From Posidonia oceanica (taxonomy: Eukaryota; Streptophyta; Magnoliopsida; Alismatales; Posidoniaceae), in assembly GCA_037176725.1 (NCBI GenBank), contig JAZBRS010000029.1, forward strand, positions 125,831,001 through 125,895,000: DNA of 64,000 nt. The letters are read 5' to 3'. Made by a program: the position numbers and the translations under genes. A model generated the notes under the pieces. That model had not been told where the DNA came from and did not search any database. It worked only from the letters and a program-made list of their open reading frames with translations. This document shows positions 10,201 through 21,963 of this stretch, in pieces (within the stretch, counting starts at the first letter, position 1; each line of letters starts with the position of its first letter).

Positions 10201-12926
10201 TGGACCAAAGGCAATGGTCTTGCGGGTTGTGGATGACTAGGTCTGGTTGCTGGTGCAGGAGGTCTGTAGACCCTCCCCGATCGCGTCACTTCTGCACACA
10301 TTTCTGTGGCGTAGCTGTAGGGTACGCGATGGGTATCCCGGGTTAGGTTAATAACCACGGGAGCGCGTGCGGCGAGCACGAGAGGGGCTACAGGCTGAGG
10401 AGGGCATGGGTAGGAGGGTAATTGGGAAGGCAAGCCAGGTGGGGACTGAGGTCTTGCTAGTAGGTGCACGGGAAGCTCCGGCTGAGGTCTGACTAGGAGA
10501 TGTATTGGGGCTTGGGCTCGGGGAAGCATGGCGGCTGATGCAGGAGAACGCTCCGGCCTGGCACGCGGTCGGATCATATGGACGCCCGACTCGGAACCGG
10601 CGATAGCTGCAAGATAGAGAGAGACTGGAAAGGGAGTAGAAACATCATGGATAAGCTCGGAAGGATCCACCACGGATGTGGGAGACCCAGAAGGAAACAA
10701 GGAGTGAATTCCTGAGGTCCCTGCGCCTCCTGAATAGGAGTGCTCCGGCAGGGGTCGGCGGACAACATTAGCTAGGGTAGATGCTGATGCAGGTGCATGA
10801 GATGGTGCAGAAGTGGATGCCTCGTGCGTGTCGATCACAATCGTTCCCGATTCGATCAAGTCCTGGATAGCATTCCGGAGAGTGAAACAACTATCAGTCG
10901 AATGCCCGACGCTTCGATGAAAGTCGCAGAAAAGGTTTGCCTTAAACCAATGCGGTAGTGGGTTTGGTGGCGGGCGAACCTCCGGAAATCGCAGGAGCGA
11001 CGCAACCTTCGGGAGGACGGCACTGAGCGGTTCCACCAGTGGGGCGAACTTCCGCTTTTCCATGGGTGGCCGTCTCGGCCTCGGGAATTGTCCTTGCTGA
11101 ACCGGTGCGGCAGGATAGACCGGTCGAGCGGTGGTAGTGATTTGTGGTGTAGGGTGTGTCCTAGGTGCAGGTGCGTAATAGATCTGAGGAGGGGCAGGCC
11201 GGGACGCCAGACGAACGGGCGCAGCGGGGGAGTCGACGTATGCGACAATGGGCTTCGGCGGATCCTTCCTCTTTGGACGATTGTTGTTGAGACTGCTGTT
11301 GTTGTTGACGGTGCTGCTGCTACTACCGTCGTTGCTGGCGAGGGCCTGCCTGGCAAGCACAGAGAGTGCGGGGAAGTTGCCACTCCGCAACGAACTCTCT
11401 ACGCGAGTGCCAGCTCGGATCAAAGCAGTGAAGGTCGTGACAGGTTGGATGCTAAGCAGAGCTCCGGTAGACGGCTGTGCCCCTTTTATGATTATCTCGA
11501 TAGACTCCTCGTCGGAGGGCCTATCTCGAACTTGCGAGGCAAGGGCACGCCAGCGGCCGACGTACTCCCCGAACGGCTCGCCCGGATTCTGCTTGGTTGC
11601 GATCAAGTCCGCGCGCTTTGGGACCAGATCGAGGTTGAAGGAGTACTGTTCCAAGAACGCCTGGCTTAGGTCGTTCCAAGTCTTGATCGTAGCCATGTCA
11701 AGCGAGGTGAACCACTTGAGGGCCGGACCAGACAAACTTTTCTGGAACAGGCGGATCAGCAACCTCTCGTCCGCCTGGAGTTGGGCGAGATCACCGCAGT
11801 ACGCCTTCAGATGGGCTATGGGGCAGCCCCTACCATCATACTTCTCGAAGTCCGGTATTTTGAACTTCGGGGGGAGTACCGCCTCTGGGAAACAGCAGAG
11901 GTCTCGGAACTGGTAGGTCTGGTGGTCCGTGCCCTGCACTAGACGCAGTGCTTTCTCCAGAACATCCATCCTGTTGTTGATGGGGTCTGGAATAGCTGCT
12001 ACAGGAGATGGGGCAGCGGGGGCAGGGACCACGTATGCCGAATGGGTCGCACCGAGGTGCTCCTCCGGATCCACCATCACGTCGCCTGGTGACGCAAGGT
12101 GATGGCCGGCATACCCGTGCTGTGGTGGAGTGCAAGGAGGGATGCATGTGGAATTCTGAGCCTGATGCAAAGGGGGAGGATAGACGGTATGCTGTGCGGT
12201 GGGTGGAGGATGCTGGAGCATCAGCGGCCGTACCGGGGCGATGCCGGGGGACGGGCCTGCGAGATACTGTGCTCCCACCAGTCCGAACGACTGGCCACCA
12301 GGTGGCGGAGGTGTATGCTGTGTAAGGTGTGGTGCTGATGCAAGAGGCGGAATACGTGCCCCCATCGTCGGAACCGTGAGCAGTTGGGACGATGGTCTAG
12401 GCGGAAGTGCAGAGTGCAATGCAAGATGTGCGGGAGCAGGCCGCACAGGAACCTCAGGAACAACAGGAGGGGAAGGAGGGCGGACTGATAGAGCTATACC
12501 CTGCAGCCGCTGGATAGTGTCCATCAGTTGCTGGTACTGCTCTTCAGGTGTCCCGTCAGTGGGAACACTGAATTGCAGTGCCGGCGAGGAACCAGAACCA
12601 AGAGATCCGGACTATCCGGGAGACTGGAATCCTAAGGCGTGAGTCGCCGCAGCAGAAGGGTCAAAAGTGACAAAACCCTGGGAAGGTGGGGTCAGTGGTG
12701 CCTCCAGAACACGTGAAGTGGTCATCAAGATGGACTCAGCGACCGGATCAGGAGGAGCGAGCGTCTGCCACTGTCCCACAGCAAACTGGGGTGCCCCAGA
12801 CGACAGAGGGGAAAAGCCTGGCGTCACAGAGGGCACAGAGGGGTTAGAAACGGGAACCGGAGGGGCCGGAGCGGGAACCACCTCCGAGGCAAGGGTGAGG
12901 GGGGTCTCGACAGTGCGCTGGGCCAT
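4296..12926 (-). pseudogene. gag-pol: Tat-1 gag-pol polyprotein, single frame with two nonsense codons
   Basis: One frame of 2,877 codons runs from ATG 12926 (MAQ, conserved in Tat-2) to the stop at 4296. Stops interrupt it at residue 105 (TAG, 12614-12612; Tat-2 has CAG there) and residue 2625 (TGA, 5054-5052; TGC in Tat-2). Approximate domains: gag 330-510; C/H-rich CDFH...GHSTDSC near 664; protease DNGSG at 1038; G-patch-like Gly-rich segment 1205-1245; Ser/Ala/Pro/Glu-rich linker 1276-1790; RT 1840-2070 with YVDD at 2002-2005; RT-linked RNase H 2120-2260; second (archaeal-type) RNase H from LYFDGA near 2303; integrase HHCC zinc finger near 2525-2570; and DDE core with D in WGID, D in SDNGTNF and E in GAVES. 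Gag and pol are fused without a frameshift. The second stop falls inside the integrase core, so this copy cannot make full integrase without readthrough. Confidence 0.92.
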
Positions 12927-14278
12927 TGCTGACCGAGAGCGGGTCAAAACGGGGCTGCGACGAGGGAAAAGGGGACGGGCTCTACGAGGAGCTATGCTCG
13001 CAAAGATGAGTAGCTCAGAAAAAGGGTGGTCGAGCACAGGTGTCTCAACAGAGATGTCAGCAAAGGAGAGACTCGAGCTCTAGCTAAGGAGATCGCTTAC
13101 TGAACTCTGTTAAAGACACAACGGGAAACTAGGGTTAGAGAAGAAAGAGATGCAAAATGCATTATGTTATGGCATGGATGTCATGTATGCTTTCTAGTAT
13201 GCCCCCCTCACCTAACTAGTGCTTCCTAGCAAGGTTGTCTACTTCGGGTATCCCCGGGTGTACGGGTCACCGACTCAAGTCAGAAAAGTAGGCTCCCTGT
13301 CTAACTCCCGGCCCAAAGCTCAGGTAATGACAGGGTGGTGCGTTGGTGGCCTCTACCCCGCCAAAGCGTGGGTGGTACCCTCCACTAACACCGACACGAC
13401 CCCGGACAAGGGGGGACAGATCGACTGACTCACACCATGCCAAAGCATCGGGGTGAGAAGCCGGAACCGTCCTTCGCAGACTAGTAGGTGGACTCAGAGG
13501 AGAAGAATGCATGCCCTATATGATGCTCATGTAAATGATTAAAGTCTTTTATCTTGCACATTTTATTAACCAAAAGGGAGTGAAGGATTGTTCAGAGTCT
13601 CTAGTTGCCCCTAGGAATTCTTTTACTTGCATTTTTTAGTTAACCATGGGGAGAACAGACAAGTTTCTACTATCCTAAGCATGGCAAGTGCGAAGGGGAA
13701 GAAAATCAATCAAGCATGGCAAGCAAAAAATCATACAACACAACAAAAGGCAGGTGCATGGCATGTGCAAGTGTTTGTGAGCATAATGGTGAAGAAAACA
13801 TTCATCAAGTCAAAAGGCATGTATGCAAGGTATGTGCGTGCGTAGTGACATAGCAGGTGTGTAAAAGGAAGCATTCATCATTAAAAAAGCAAGTATTTTA
13901 GCCAAACAAAGTATGTAGACATGTAATGTGCGAGAATTAAAGCAATAATAAGCAAGTAAGGCAAAGGAAATAAAGACAAGTGAGTTGTAAAGGAAATAAG
14001 AGCATAAGCGAGACAACAAGTAAATAAACAAGCACAGAAGCAAAGCCAAGCAAAAGAGAGCGTAAACCGAGACAAAAGAGGTGCGAAACCTGAACGGAGT
14101 AGCCATGCAGCGACTCGCTAGGTGTTTGCACCGAAGAGCGGGCAAAACAAGCAAAGAAAACACAAAGGCAAACAAACAGGCAGACAAGCAAAGCACAAGC
14201 AAGGCGAAAGGCACAAAAGCGAACAAAGAAAGCAAATCCCAAGCGAGCGAAAGCGAGGGCGAAAGCCGGAGTCTAGTA
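12927..14278 (-). other. Tat-1 5' leader (PBS to gag)
   Basis: About 1.35 kb with no sustained ORF in the element strand. The gag-proximal 950 bp aligns well with the Tat-2 leader (about 23470-24446), including CCACCCACGCTTTGGC-like blocks and a (C/A)ACAGAG...TCAGT(A/G)AGC stretch before gag. The PBS-proximal 400 bp is rich in short CAAAG/AAGCAAA repeats and diverges from Tat-2. Confidence 0.75.
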
Positions 14279-14296
14279 TCCCCAGCGGAGTCGCCA
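14279..14296 (-). other. Primer-binding site, tRNA-Arg type
   Basis: On the minus strand TGGCGACTCCGCTGGGGA lies one base inside the LTR end. Its complement TCCCCAGCGGAGTCGCCA has the form of the CCA-tailed 3' end of plant tRNA-Arg, the primer reported for Ogre-type elements. This fixes the orientation of the LTR and of Tat-1. Confidence 0.85.
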
Positions 14297-14297
14297 C

Positions 14298-17200
14298 TGT
14301 AGTAATCCCGGTGTTCGGATCGTCCATGCACGATGCCAAAGCTCGCGTGCACCGATCGGAATCACGCTCACTATAAGCGGCTATGTCCGAGAAGGAAGAC
14401 CTAACTCGAAAACATTTAAAAAGGGAAAAAAAGGAAAGAAAAGAAGAAGATAAGACAAAATCGGAGTCGCCACCAAGTCTATTAAATCGGAAGACGAGGA
14501 AAACCGGGGAAATGCGCGAATAATCACGCAAAACCAAGCAAAAGATGCAAAGCAAAGCAATGCAAAAGAAATAAGATGCAAATGAATGCAAATGAGGTGA
14601 CTCGTGCCTAGGACAAGGGCAGTATGGTCATTGCGGGCCAAGAGAGGGTAAGGACTCCTGTTACGCGCGGGGAAGGTGTTAGGCACCCCCGACACGCCCG
14701 AGAATCGGTCTTTCTAGGCTTACGCTCGCATATACAGGGAGATGCAGACTTTGAATGCCTAAGTGCCAATGAATGCCTGTCTAAATGCTCAAAGGTGTGT
14801 TCTAAGTGATGAAAGACGATGCAAGGAAGTAAACGTGCAATCTAAGCGCTCAGCAACGCTGTCTGTGTTCCGAACCGGGCAAAACCTGGCTCGTGAGAAC
14901 TCCGGACAGTAAGCATCACCGCCCTATATGCAAATGCGGGCGATAAAACAAAACAGCGAGAAAAATCATGCAATGCAATCGACATGCAAGGGAAAACGGC
15001 GTAAAACAGTGCGAGGAACGAAAGAAGTATGCGAAAGGATGCGAGAACAGGGTTGTCACGCAAAATGGGGCAAGAAATGGAATAAGAATGCAAAACCGCG
15101 CGAGAAAAACAAAGGAAGGGCGCAAAACTGGGCAAGAAAACACCAGGGCACGCAAAACGAGACGAGAAAACAAAAGGGCACGCAAAAAGGTGCAGGAAAA
15201 CAAGACTGCGCGCGAAACGAGGCAAGCAAGCTGAAGGGCACGCAAAACGGTGCAAGACAAAGAGGCGGCGCGCAAAACGGAGCGAGAAAACATGAAAACA
15301 CGCAAAACGAGGCAAAAAACTGAAAGGCACGCAAAACGGTGCAAGACAAAGAGGTGGCACGCAAAACGGAGCGATAAAACTTGAAAGCACGCGAAACGAG
15401 ACGAAAAAACTAAAGGGCACGCAAAACGGTGCAAGACAAAGAGGCGGCGCGCAAAACGGAGCGATAAAACATGATGGCACGCAAAACGAGGCGAAGAAAT
15501 CAAAAGGCACGCAAAACGGCGCAAGATAGAGAAGTGGCGCGCAAAACGGAGCGATAAAACATGAAACACGCGAAACGAGACAAAAAAAACTAAAGGGCAC
15601 GCAAAACGGTGCAAGACAAAGAGGCGGCGCGCAAAACGGAGCGATAAAACATGATGGCACGCAAAATGAGGCGAAGAAATCAAAAGGCACGCAAAACGGT
15701 GCAAGATGGAGAAGTGGCGCGCAAAACGGAGCGATAAAACTTGAAAACACGCGAAACGAGACGAAAAAACTAAAGGGCACGCAAAACGGTGCAAGACAAA
15801 GAGGCGGCGTGCAAAACGGAGCGATAAAACATGATGGCACGCAAAACGAGGCGAAGAAATCAAAAGGCACGCAAAACGGTGCAAGATGGAGAAGTGGCGC
15901 GCAAAACGGAGCGATAAAACTTGAAAACACGCGAAACGAGACGAAAAAACTAAAGGGCACGCAAAACGGTGCAAGACAAAGAGGCGGCGCGCAAAACGGA
16001 GCGATAAAACATGATGGCACGCAAAACGAGGCGAAGAAATCAAAAGGCACGCAAAACAGTGCAAGATGGAGAAGTGGCGCGCAAAACGGAGCGATAAAAC
16101 TTGAAAACACGCGAAACGAGACGAAAAAACTAAAGGGCACGCAAAACGGTGCAAGACAAAGTGGCGGCGCGCAAAACGGAGCGATAAAACATGATGGCAC
16201 GCAAAACGAGGCGAAGAAATCAAAAGGCACGCAAAACGGTGCAAGATGGAGAAGTGGCGCGCAAAACGGAGCGATAAAACTTGAAAACACGCGAAACGAG
16301 ACAAAAAAACTAAAGGGCACGCAAAACGGTGCAAGGCAGAGGAGTGGCGCGCAAAACGGAGCGGGAAAACACGATGGCACGCAAAACGAGGCGAAGAAAC
16401 TAAAAGGCACGCAAAACGGTGCAAATGGCATGCAAAATGAATGCAGTGCAGATGTTCAGGGAGATGTACCTGGAGATCCGGGAGTCTGATCGGAGATCTG
16501 TTTGGTCCATGCTGAAGAGCGCTTCGCTGCGGTCGCCTGGGCAGCTTACTTGAGGAGATCCGACGGTCGGATTGAAAGATATCGCAACTTCGGAGCGGAA
16601 GGACCAGGACAGGAGAGAAGAACAGATCTAAGTGTTCAGGAGGTCCTAGGGGTGTGCTGAAGGTCCTCCCAAGTGAAGGGGAGTTAGAAGTGCTTGGTGT
16701 GTGCAAGAAGATGCTAAAATGCAAGACTAAAAGGATGCGGAATGTAAGCAAAAGCAAGAAAAGTAAAGAGAGGTAATTTGAGAAAGACCAGGGGTCCAGG
16801 AAGCATTTTGAAAAAGAAGAGGGGCTGAAAGTGCAAATTTTCCAGAAAACAGGGTTCCACATGAGAAGACTTTGAAAACAGGGGAAGCCAAGGGTCTATT
16901 TGGCAAGAAACTAGGCTCAGAAGGGTGTTTTGAAAAGAAGGTATGCTTTAAAAGAGATTTTGAAACCAAAAGGGGTCAGAGTGCAATTTTGAAAAAATCT
17001 AGGGTCTAAAATGCAAATTTTCTAGAAAACAAGGTCCTGGGGAGTCTGGGGGTACTAGTGGAAGGTCTGTATGAAATTTGGTAGGCATAGGGGTTAAAAT
17101 GCAATGTAGGGGCAAAATGGTCTTTTCACATGATTTTTAAAGCGTGCAGGGACCTAAGTGTGATTTTGAAATCATGCAGGGGTTGGAAATGCAATTTAGT

Positions 17201-20200
17201 ATGGAAAATATGCTCTGAAATCACTGTCTCTGGACTGAAACCCAATTTTTAAAAGATGCAGGGTTGAAAATGCAATATAATAAGTTAAAAATGCATGCAA
17301 GGGTCACTGACCATTTAAAATGGACTTGTGTGCAAATGTGCAAAGTCAGAAGGTAAGAAATGCAATGCAGTATGCAAAATGGAAACATAAAGGCTAAGTT
17401 CTTACAGTGAAGTGGATCAGGATGCAAAAACAGAAAGAAAAAGGGGCCCAGAATGCAATTTAGTATGGTAAAGTTAATGCAATTGAATAGACTGATTTAA
17501 AACAGGACCTAAATGCAACAATGGAAAGCAGAGGGACTAAAGCATAAAATTTTATAACTAAAGCACACAGTAAATGGACTGAAAAGCAAATACTAAAAAA
17601 CACAAATAGAAACAGCAATTTTAGCATGGTATTTAATTAAAACTAAGCAAGATAAATGACAGAAGGACTAAAATGTAAAAAATCAAAAACTTAAACCAGA
17701 TCTGCAATATTCACACCTAAAACTATATTAACGAAGAAATAAATGAACAGTGCCTTGCCGGCGGTGGGGAGGCACTGTAGCAGAGATCGCCGGAGCCTAG
17801 TACCGCCGGCCCAGGGCGCGCGCAGGCACGCGGGAGGGCGGAGGGGACTGTCGACGACCGTGCGGAGCCGTGGAGGGTGCTGGAGCAGCGTTCCAGTGGC
17901 CGGAGGGCCCGGGAGACAGGTGACCGGCGCCGGAGACGAAGGTCGGACCGGCGAGGCGCAGCTGGAGCAGGAGGGCCGGAGATCTGGCCCTGATCGGCGG
18001 AGAAGCATCAGAGGAGGGAGAGGGTGCCAGGGAGGTAAGCGGTTACCTGTTTGGGCGGCCGAAGTGTCCTCCCGACCTAGGAGGATTCTGCAGTTGCCGG
18101 AGGTGGGCGTCCGGAGTGTGCGGGCGTCGTCGGCGGCTCGCGGGCGTTGGGATCGGCTCCACGCGATCCTCCGGAGCTTTCTGAGTGCCTGGAGCAGAGT
18201 TTCGGCGACCGGGGGAGCGAACGGCTGAAAAGGGGTGCAGGTGGCGTCGCCTGAGGTGGGGAGAGCCGTCTGTCGCCCTCTGGATCAGTAGGGAGGCACC
18301 GGCGACTTGCTGGACGTCTGGTGAAGGTGTGTGGGTGGTTGAATTGGGTCGTGGTGGACTGGGTTGGAAGTTTGCCGATGGAGGTGATTTTCTGGTCAGA
18401 GTCGGGACAAGTGTTTGTGGTGGAGGGCTCCGGCTGTGGTGAGGGTTAGGGCTGAGGCTCAGGTGGTTTGAAGAGCTGGTGTACTGGGGAGTTCGGTGGT
18501 GGAGTTTGGAAGGATTTGATGGGTTGTGGAGTTGGGAATTTTGGAGTGGGTTGCGCTGGGTTTCTGCCGACTTTCAGGTGGATTCGAGGGTGAAATGCGG
18601 GTTGCTTTTGCTATGGGAAGGAAGGGGAGGGTTGCAGGAGATGTGGGTGAGGTTCGGGGATCGATTCCGAGTTGTTCTGGAGGAGTTTGGGTGTTGGTTT
18701 TCAGTGGAAGGAAGGGGCGGAAGATCTGGGTTCTCTTGGTGGATTTCTCCGGAGGAAAGGCCCTCTCTCTCGCTGGGGATTATACTCTAAAACTCGGTGT
18801 CTCTCTCCGATCAATTCCCTCCTTTTTCTCCTCTCTTCTCCCCTCACTTCAGGCCTGACTCCTGCCGACTTTTTCTTGCGTGAATTCTGACCATTCCTCT
18901 CTTAGCTTTGCAGGTCTGAGGCCACGGCAGAAGCACGGACGAAGCTCGGCGCATGCCAGCCCTACTCGAGCAGGAGGTGACAGGTCGTTGCAGAGTTGCA
19001 GGCGGCGATCCCTGTAGCATTGCAAGCGCGGGAGGAGGGAGGGAGGAAGAAGATGGTGCTGTAGCTGCGGGCCGGGCCGGAGGATTTGAAAAAAAAGGAG
19101 AAAAAAATGAAACGGGCTGATGAGCCCAGTAAGGAAGAAGGGAGAAGATAAAAAGGAAGAGAGAAAGAAAGATGGGAAGAAGGAGGAAAATAAAATAGGA
19201 AAAAATAAGATAAAAATAGGCAAAAATATTAGATGAATTGGGTTGTAAGTTAGGTGCTTAATTGGATTTTTTAATGACTGTCTTCAGGTTAATTAGTGTG
19301 TTTTAGGCTTGATTAGGGTTCTAGGGCTTTCTTTTGTTGTTAATTCATTTTCCACTTGATTAAGTGTTGGTTAAATTCTTTTAAATTGTTTTTAAAATTG
19401 TGTTCTCTTGTTAAGTGTCTTAGGATGTTAATTAGGATTTTTAGGGTTTATTTTAGGTTAATTAGAGTGGGTTTTGGGCCTTTTTTAGTTTTAGTCTTTT
19501 AGGATTTTCTTTCTTAAGTCTTTTGAATTATGTTTGACTTTTATTTTGTTAATTTCTCTTGATGTTTTTTAGTTAGGTTTTTTCCTGGTTTGATTAAGTG
19601 TTCTTAAGTCTCTTAACTGTATTTTCTTTTTCTTTTTTAATTAAGTTTTGTGCTATTTTTTCCTTATGTTTATTAGGTTAAGTCTTTTGCCTCCTTTAAT
19701 TACTTGTTTTAGTGTTTGATTTTTAATTCTTCTCTTTAGGGTTGTTTTTTAGTTCTTTTAGTGGGGTTTTTATTTTTGGTAGGTTCTGACTTTATTTCAG
19801 TTTTTTACTTGATTTTACAGTATTTTATTTTAGTTTGTTTTGCATTTTTTAGTTTGCATGCTTGATTTTCTTTTTAGCTTGATTTAATTAAGTTTAGGTT
19901 TTTAATTATTTATTTAATGTCTTTAATTGCTTTTCCTGGGGATTCTGATTTGTTTCTTTTAGGCCTTGGGGTTTTACAGATTTTTAAGGATTTTTGAGGT
20001 TTTTTGCAAAGGGAGGAAGAAGAAAAGAAAAAAAAGAAGAAGAAAAGAGGAAAGAAGGGAATAAAAGGGAAAGAGGTAGGTTTGAGGGAAAAGATTTTTT
20101 AAAATTCATGGAGGATGGTAAAAATAAAATAAAAATAGGAATAAGGTAGGGAAGGGATAGGAGTACAAAGGGGGCCCGCTGCCAAGCCAGAAGGAGGGCG

Positions 20201-20693
20201 AGAAGGGGATGAAAAGAGAGACGATAATCAGGAGAGAGAGAGGAGAGAGAAAATGATAATCCCGGAGAGAGAAAACGATAATCCAGGCAAAAGGGGGTCT
20301 TAGGAGTCTCGGAAAGGGGTGAAATTTGGCGGGTGTGGGGTCTAGGGTTTCTAGTTCTGGTCCTGGAGTTCTGGTTCTGTTTTGAGGAAGTTTTGGAGGG
20401 GTTTTGAAGGGTAGAAAAAGGGTAGTTTTGCCTAAGTTTCCTAGGGTTTTTGGGAGGGGTCTGGTTTGAGATTTTGCAGGCTTTTTGGTGGGTTTACTAA
20501 GTCATCAGGGGTGAGTGTTCCTATGGATTTTGGTGGGTTTTCAGGTTCGGGAAAGGAGGATAATCCTAGGTTGAGTTTGGGCTTGTTTTGAGGGGAAAGA
20601 AGGAGAGGAAGGTGTAGTTTTGGGTCTGGGTTCGGGTCCAGCAGCCACCGGAAGGCTCCAAACGATTCAGCCTGTCAAAATGGGGTGTCAACA
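14298..20693 (-). mobile_element. Tat-1 5' LTR, 6,396 bp
   Basis: Minus-strand ends are TGTTGACACCCC (at 20693) and GGGATTACTACA (ending at 14298), giving TG...CA termini. The same ends bound the solo LTR at 55840-61372. From right to left it contains a T-rich/A-rich zone (about 19200-20690), a GC-rich zone (about 17740-18850), a zone rich in ATGCAA motifs (about 16700-17740), a 30-bp-module tandem array (about 15060-16420) and a conserved terminal 700 bp. LTRs this long are known mainly in Ogre/Tat elements. No confident TATA box was found. Confidence 0.92.
15060..16430. repeat. 30-bp-module tandem array with a 180-bp higher-order period inside the Tat-1 LTR
   Basis: Modules of 30 bp starting GCAAAACG repeat head to tail. 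From about 15241 to 16420 six consecutive modules form a 180-bp unit; near-identical rows begin at 15421, 15601, 15781, 15961 and 16141. The left part (15060-15240) is less regular. Because 30 is divisible by 3 and the modules lack stops in some frames, long false ORFs appear on both strands. Confidence 0.93.
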
Positions 20694-20699
20694 GGGACA

Positions 20700-21012
20700 A
20701 CAAAGCAAACCTACCAAGGAAAGATCCCCGGAGTATAACCGGGATACCAAAGCAAAGATCCCCGGAGCATAACCGGGATAACAAAGCAAATCAATCAAAA
20801 GCAGGTACCCCGGAGCACCACCGGACAAACAAAGCAAGCCTTGGAGCACAATCGGACAAATAAAGCAAGCCCTGGAGCACAACCGGACAAACAAAGCAAC
20901 CCCGGAGCACGACTGGACATACAAAGCAAGCCCCAGAGCACAACCGGACAAACAAAGCAAAATCAACTAGCAGAAAGATCCCCAGAGCATGACCGGGTCA
21001 ACAAAGCAAAGC
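20700..21012. repeat. Tandem array of about 31-bp units (Tat-X)
   Basis: About nine to ten units share CCGGAGCAYAACCGG and ACAAAGCAAR, with spacing near 31 bp in the regular part (20830-20960) and longer at the ends. Confidence 0.8.
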
Positions 21013-21400
21013 CAACGGTATTAGTGAACTCCCTGTTCACTAACTCCTGGGTCAGAAGATGATTGTCCCCACCGTGAATGTAGGCAACATTCAATGAAAG
21101 GATACTTGATTCTGACGAATAACGCCAACGGCATCGACGGACTCATCATTCATCGATTCCGGGTCATGAGATGACGGTCTCTGTCGAGAATATAGGCAAA
21201 ATTCAATGAAAGGACAGCTAATTGTGACGAATAGAGCCAACGTGGTCGGCAGAGAAGAGGTCATTTCCCCTATTGCCTGGGAGCATCATGGACCTCTCGC
21301 TCACCAATCCGTGTATCATGAGACGACGGTCCCTTGGGAGAGTGTAGGCTACATTCGAGGAAAGGGCACTTGATCATGACAAATTGCATTCACGCATGTG
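21013..21400. repeat. Degenerate long tandem repeat, three units (Tat-X)
   Basis: Blocks containing TGTAGGCAACATTC, ATATAGGCAAAATTC and TGTAGGCTACATTC begin near 21077, 21189 and 21341. Each is preceded by a TCATGAGA/GACGGTC-like segment. Spacings are about 112 and 152 bp, so the array is irregular. Confidence 0.7.
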
Positions 21401-21618
21401 TCAATCCGCCTTGGGTGGTGAGAAAAATTCCTGAGCCAACCCGGTATACAAATTAAAGCCGGCGATGATGAAGGAACCTCATTACCTAGGGTCATGCATT
21501 GCATATCATGACCCCTTTTGCATTCCCATCAGCATGCATCCATGCATAGCGCATTGTATTGCATTCGCATTATACTGCATTCACATTGAGTGGTCGTCGG
21601 AATCATTAGCTATCCATC
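21401..21618. other. Unassigned Tat-X 3' UTR segment
   Basis: About 220 bp of mixed sequence with a short GCATTGCATT-rich part (21540-21590). No gene or site is recognised. Confidence 0.5.
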
Positions 21619-21800
21619 CTTTTAGTTTGACCCCAGCGGGCCACCCCCGCGACATGTCTTTTAGTTTGACCCCTGCGGGCCATCCCTGTAGCATGTCTTT
21701 TAGTTTGACCCCCACGGGTCTTCCCCGCGGCAGTGTCCTTTAGCTTGACCCCCACGGGTCTTCCCCGTGGCATGTCGTTAGTTTGTTCCCCTTAGGCAAT
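21619..21800. repeat. Tandem array of about 39-bp units (Tat-X)
   Basis: Five units begin TTTAGTTTGACCCC or a close variant at 21621, 21660, 21699, 21739 and about 21778. Each contains a small palindromic ACGGGTCTTCCCCG-like core. Confidence 0.8.
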
Positions 21801-21949
21801 CCCCTTGGTCGTGTTTCTTTAGCCGACTCTCTTTATGTCCCATCCAAGTCTGGTGGTAGCAGGCATTGGATTTCATTTAGGACTCCAAGGTAGCGCCACA
21901 CAGGGGTATCGTCTCACCTTGTAGATAGCTTCGTGTCGAAGCCATCTTC

Positions 21950-21963
21950 AAGGAGGGGCAATC
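21950..21963 (+). other. Polypurine tract before the LTR at 21964
   Basis: AAGGAGGGGCAATC ends exactly at the TGTAGATACCC LTR start. Position and composition fit the primer for plus-strand DNA synthesis. Confidence 0.7.

Larger units (their letters stand above)
1..20693 (-). mobile_element. Tat-1: near-complete Tat/Ogre-type Ty3-gypsy LTR retrotransposon (3' LTR outside window)
   Basis: Read on the minus strand, the order is 5' LTR (20693-14298), PBS, leader, gag-PR-RT-RNH-aRNH-IN in one frame, a PMD-like ORF and a 3' UTR with three tandem arrays that reaches the left edge. A second RNase H between the RT-linked RNase H and integrase is the hallmark of the plant Tat clade (Ogre, Retand and relatives). 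The right LTR end is followed by GGGAC (20694-20698), which should recur left of the window as the target-site duplication. The element lies in the 3' UTR of another Tat element (Tat-X). Only two stop codons break its 8.6-kb polyprotein frame, so it is the best preserved element here. Confidence 0.9.
20694..21963 (+). mobile_element. Tat-X: 3' UTR remnant of another Tat-type element
   Basis: A 1.27-kb stretch between the Tat-1 LTR and the LTR at 21964. It holds three unrelated tandem arrays and ends in a polypurine tract directly before an LTR start, the layout of a Tat 3' UTR. No ORF is supported. The upstream body of Tat-X should lie left of Tat-1, beyond the window. Confidence 0.7.

Noticed and set aside
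12612..12614. In-frame TAG in Tat-1 gag as programmed readthrough
   Set aside because: The aligned Tat-2 position is CAG, and the stop lies early in gag rather than at a gag-pol border. A point mutation is simpler.
15060..16430. Regular 30-bp direct repeats suggesting a CRISPR-like array
   Set aside because: Modules are contiguous with no unique spacers, and they lie within a plant retrotransposon LTR.
14842..16862. Very long minus-strand ORFs (529 and 648 residues, Phe/Cys/Arg-rich) and a 226-residue plus-strand ORF
   Set aside because: They are translations of the 30-bp-module LTR array. Module length is a multiple of three, so stops are avoided in several frames on both strands. No domain motif, and the frames are not kept in the solo LTR.
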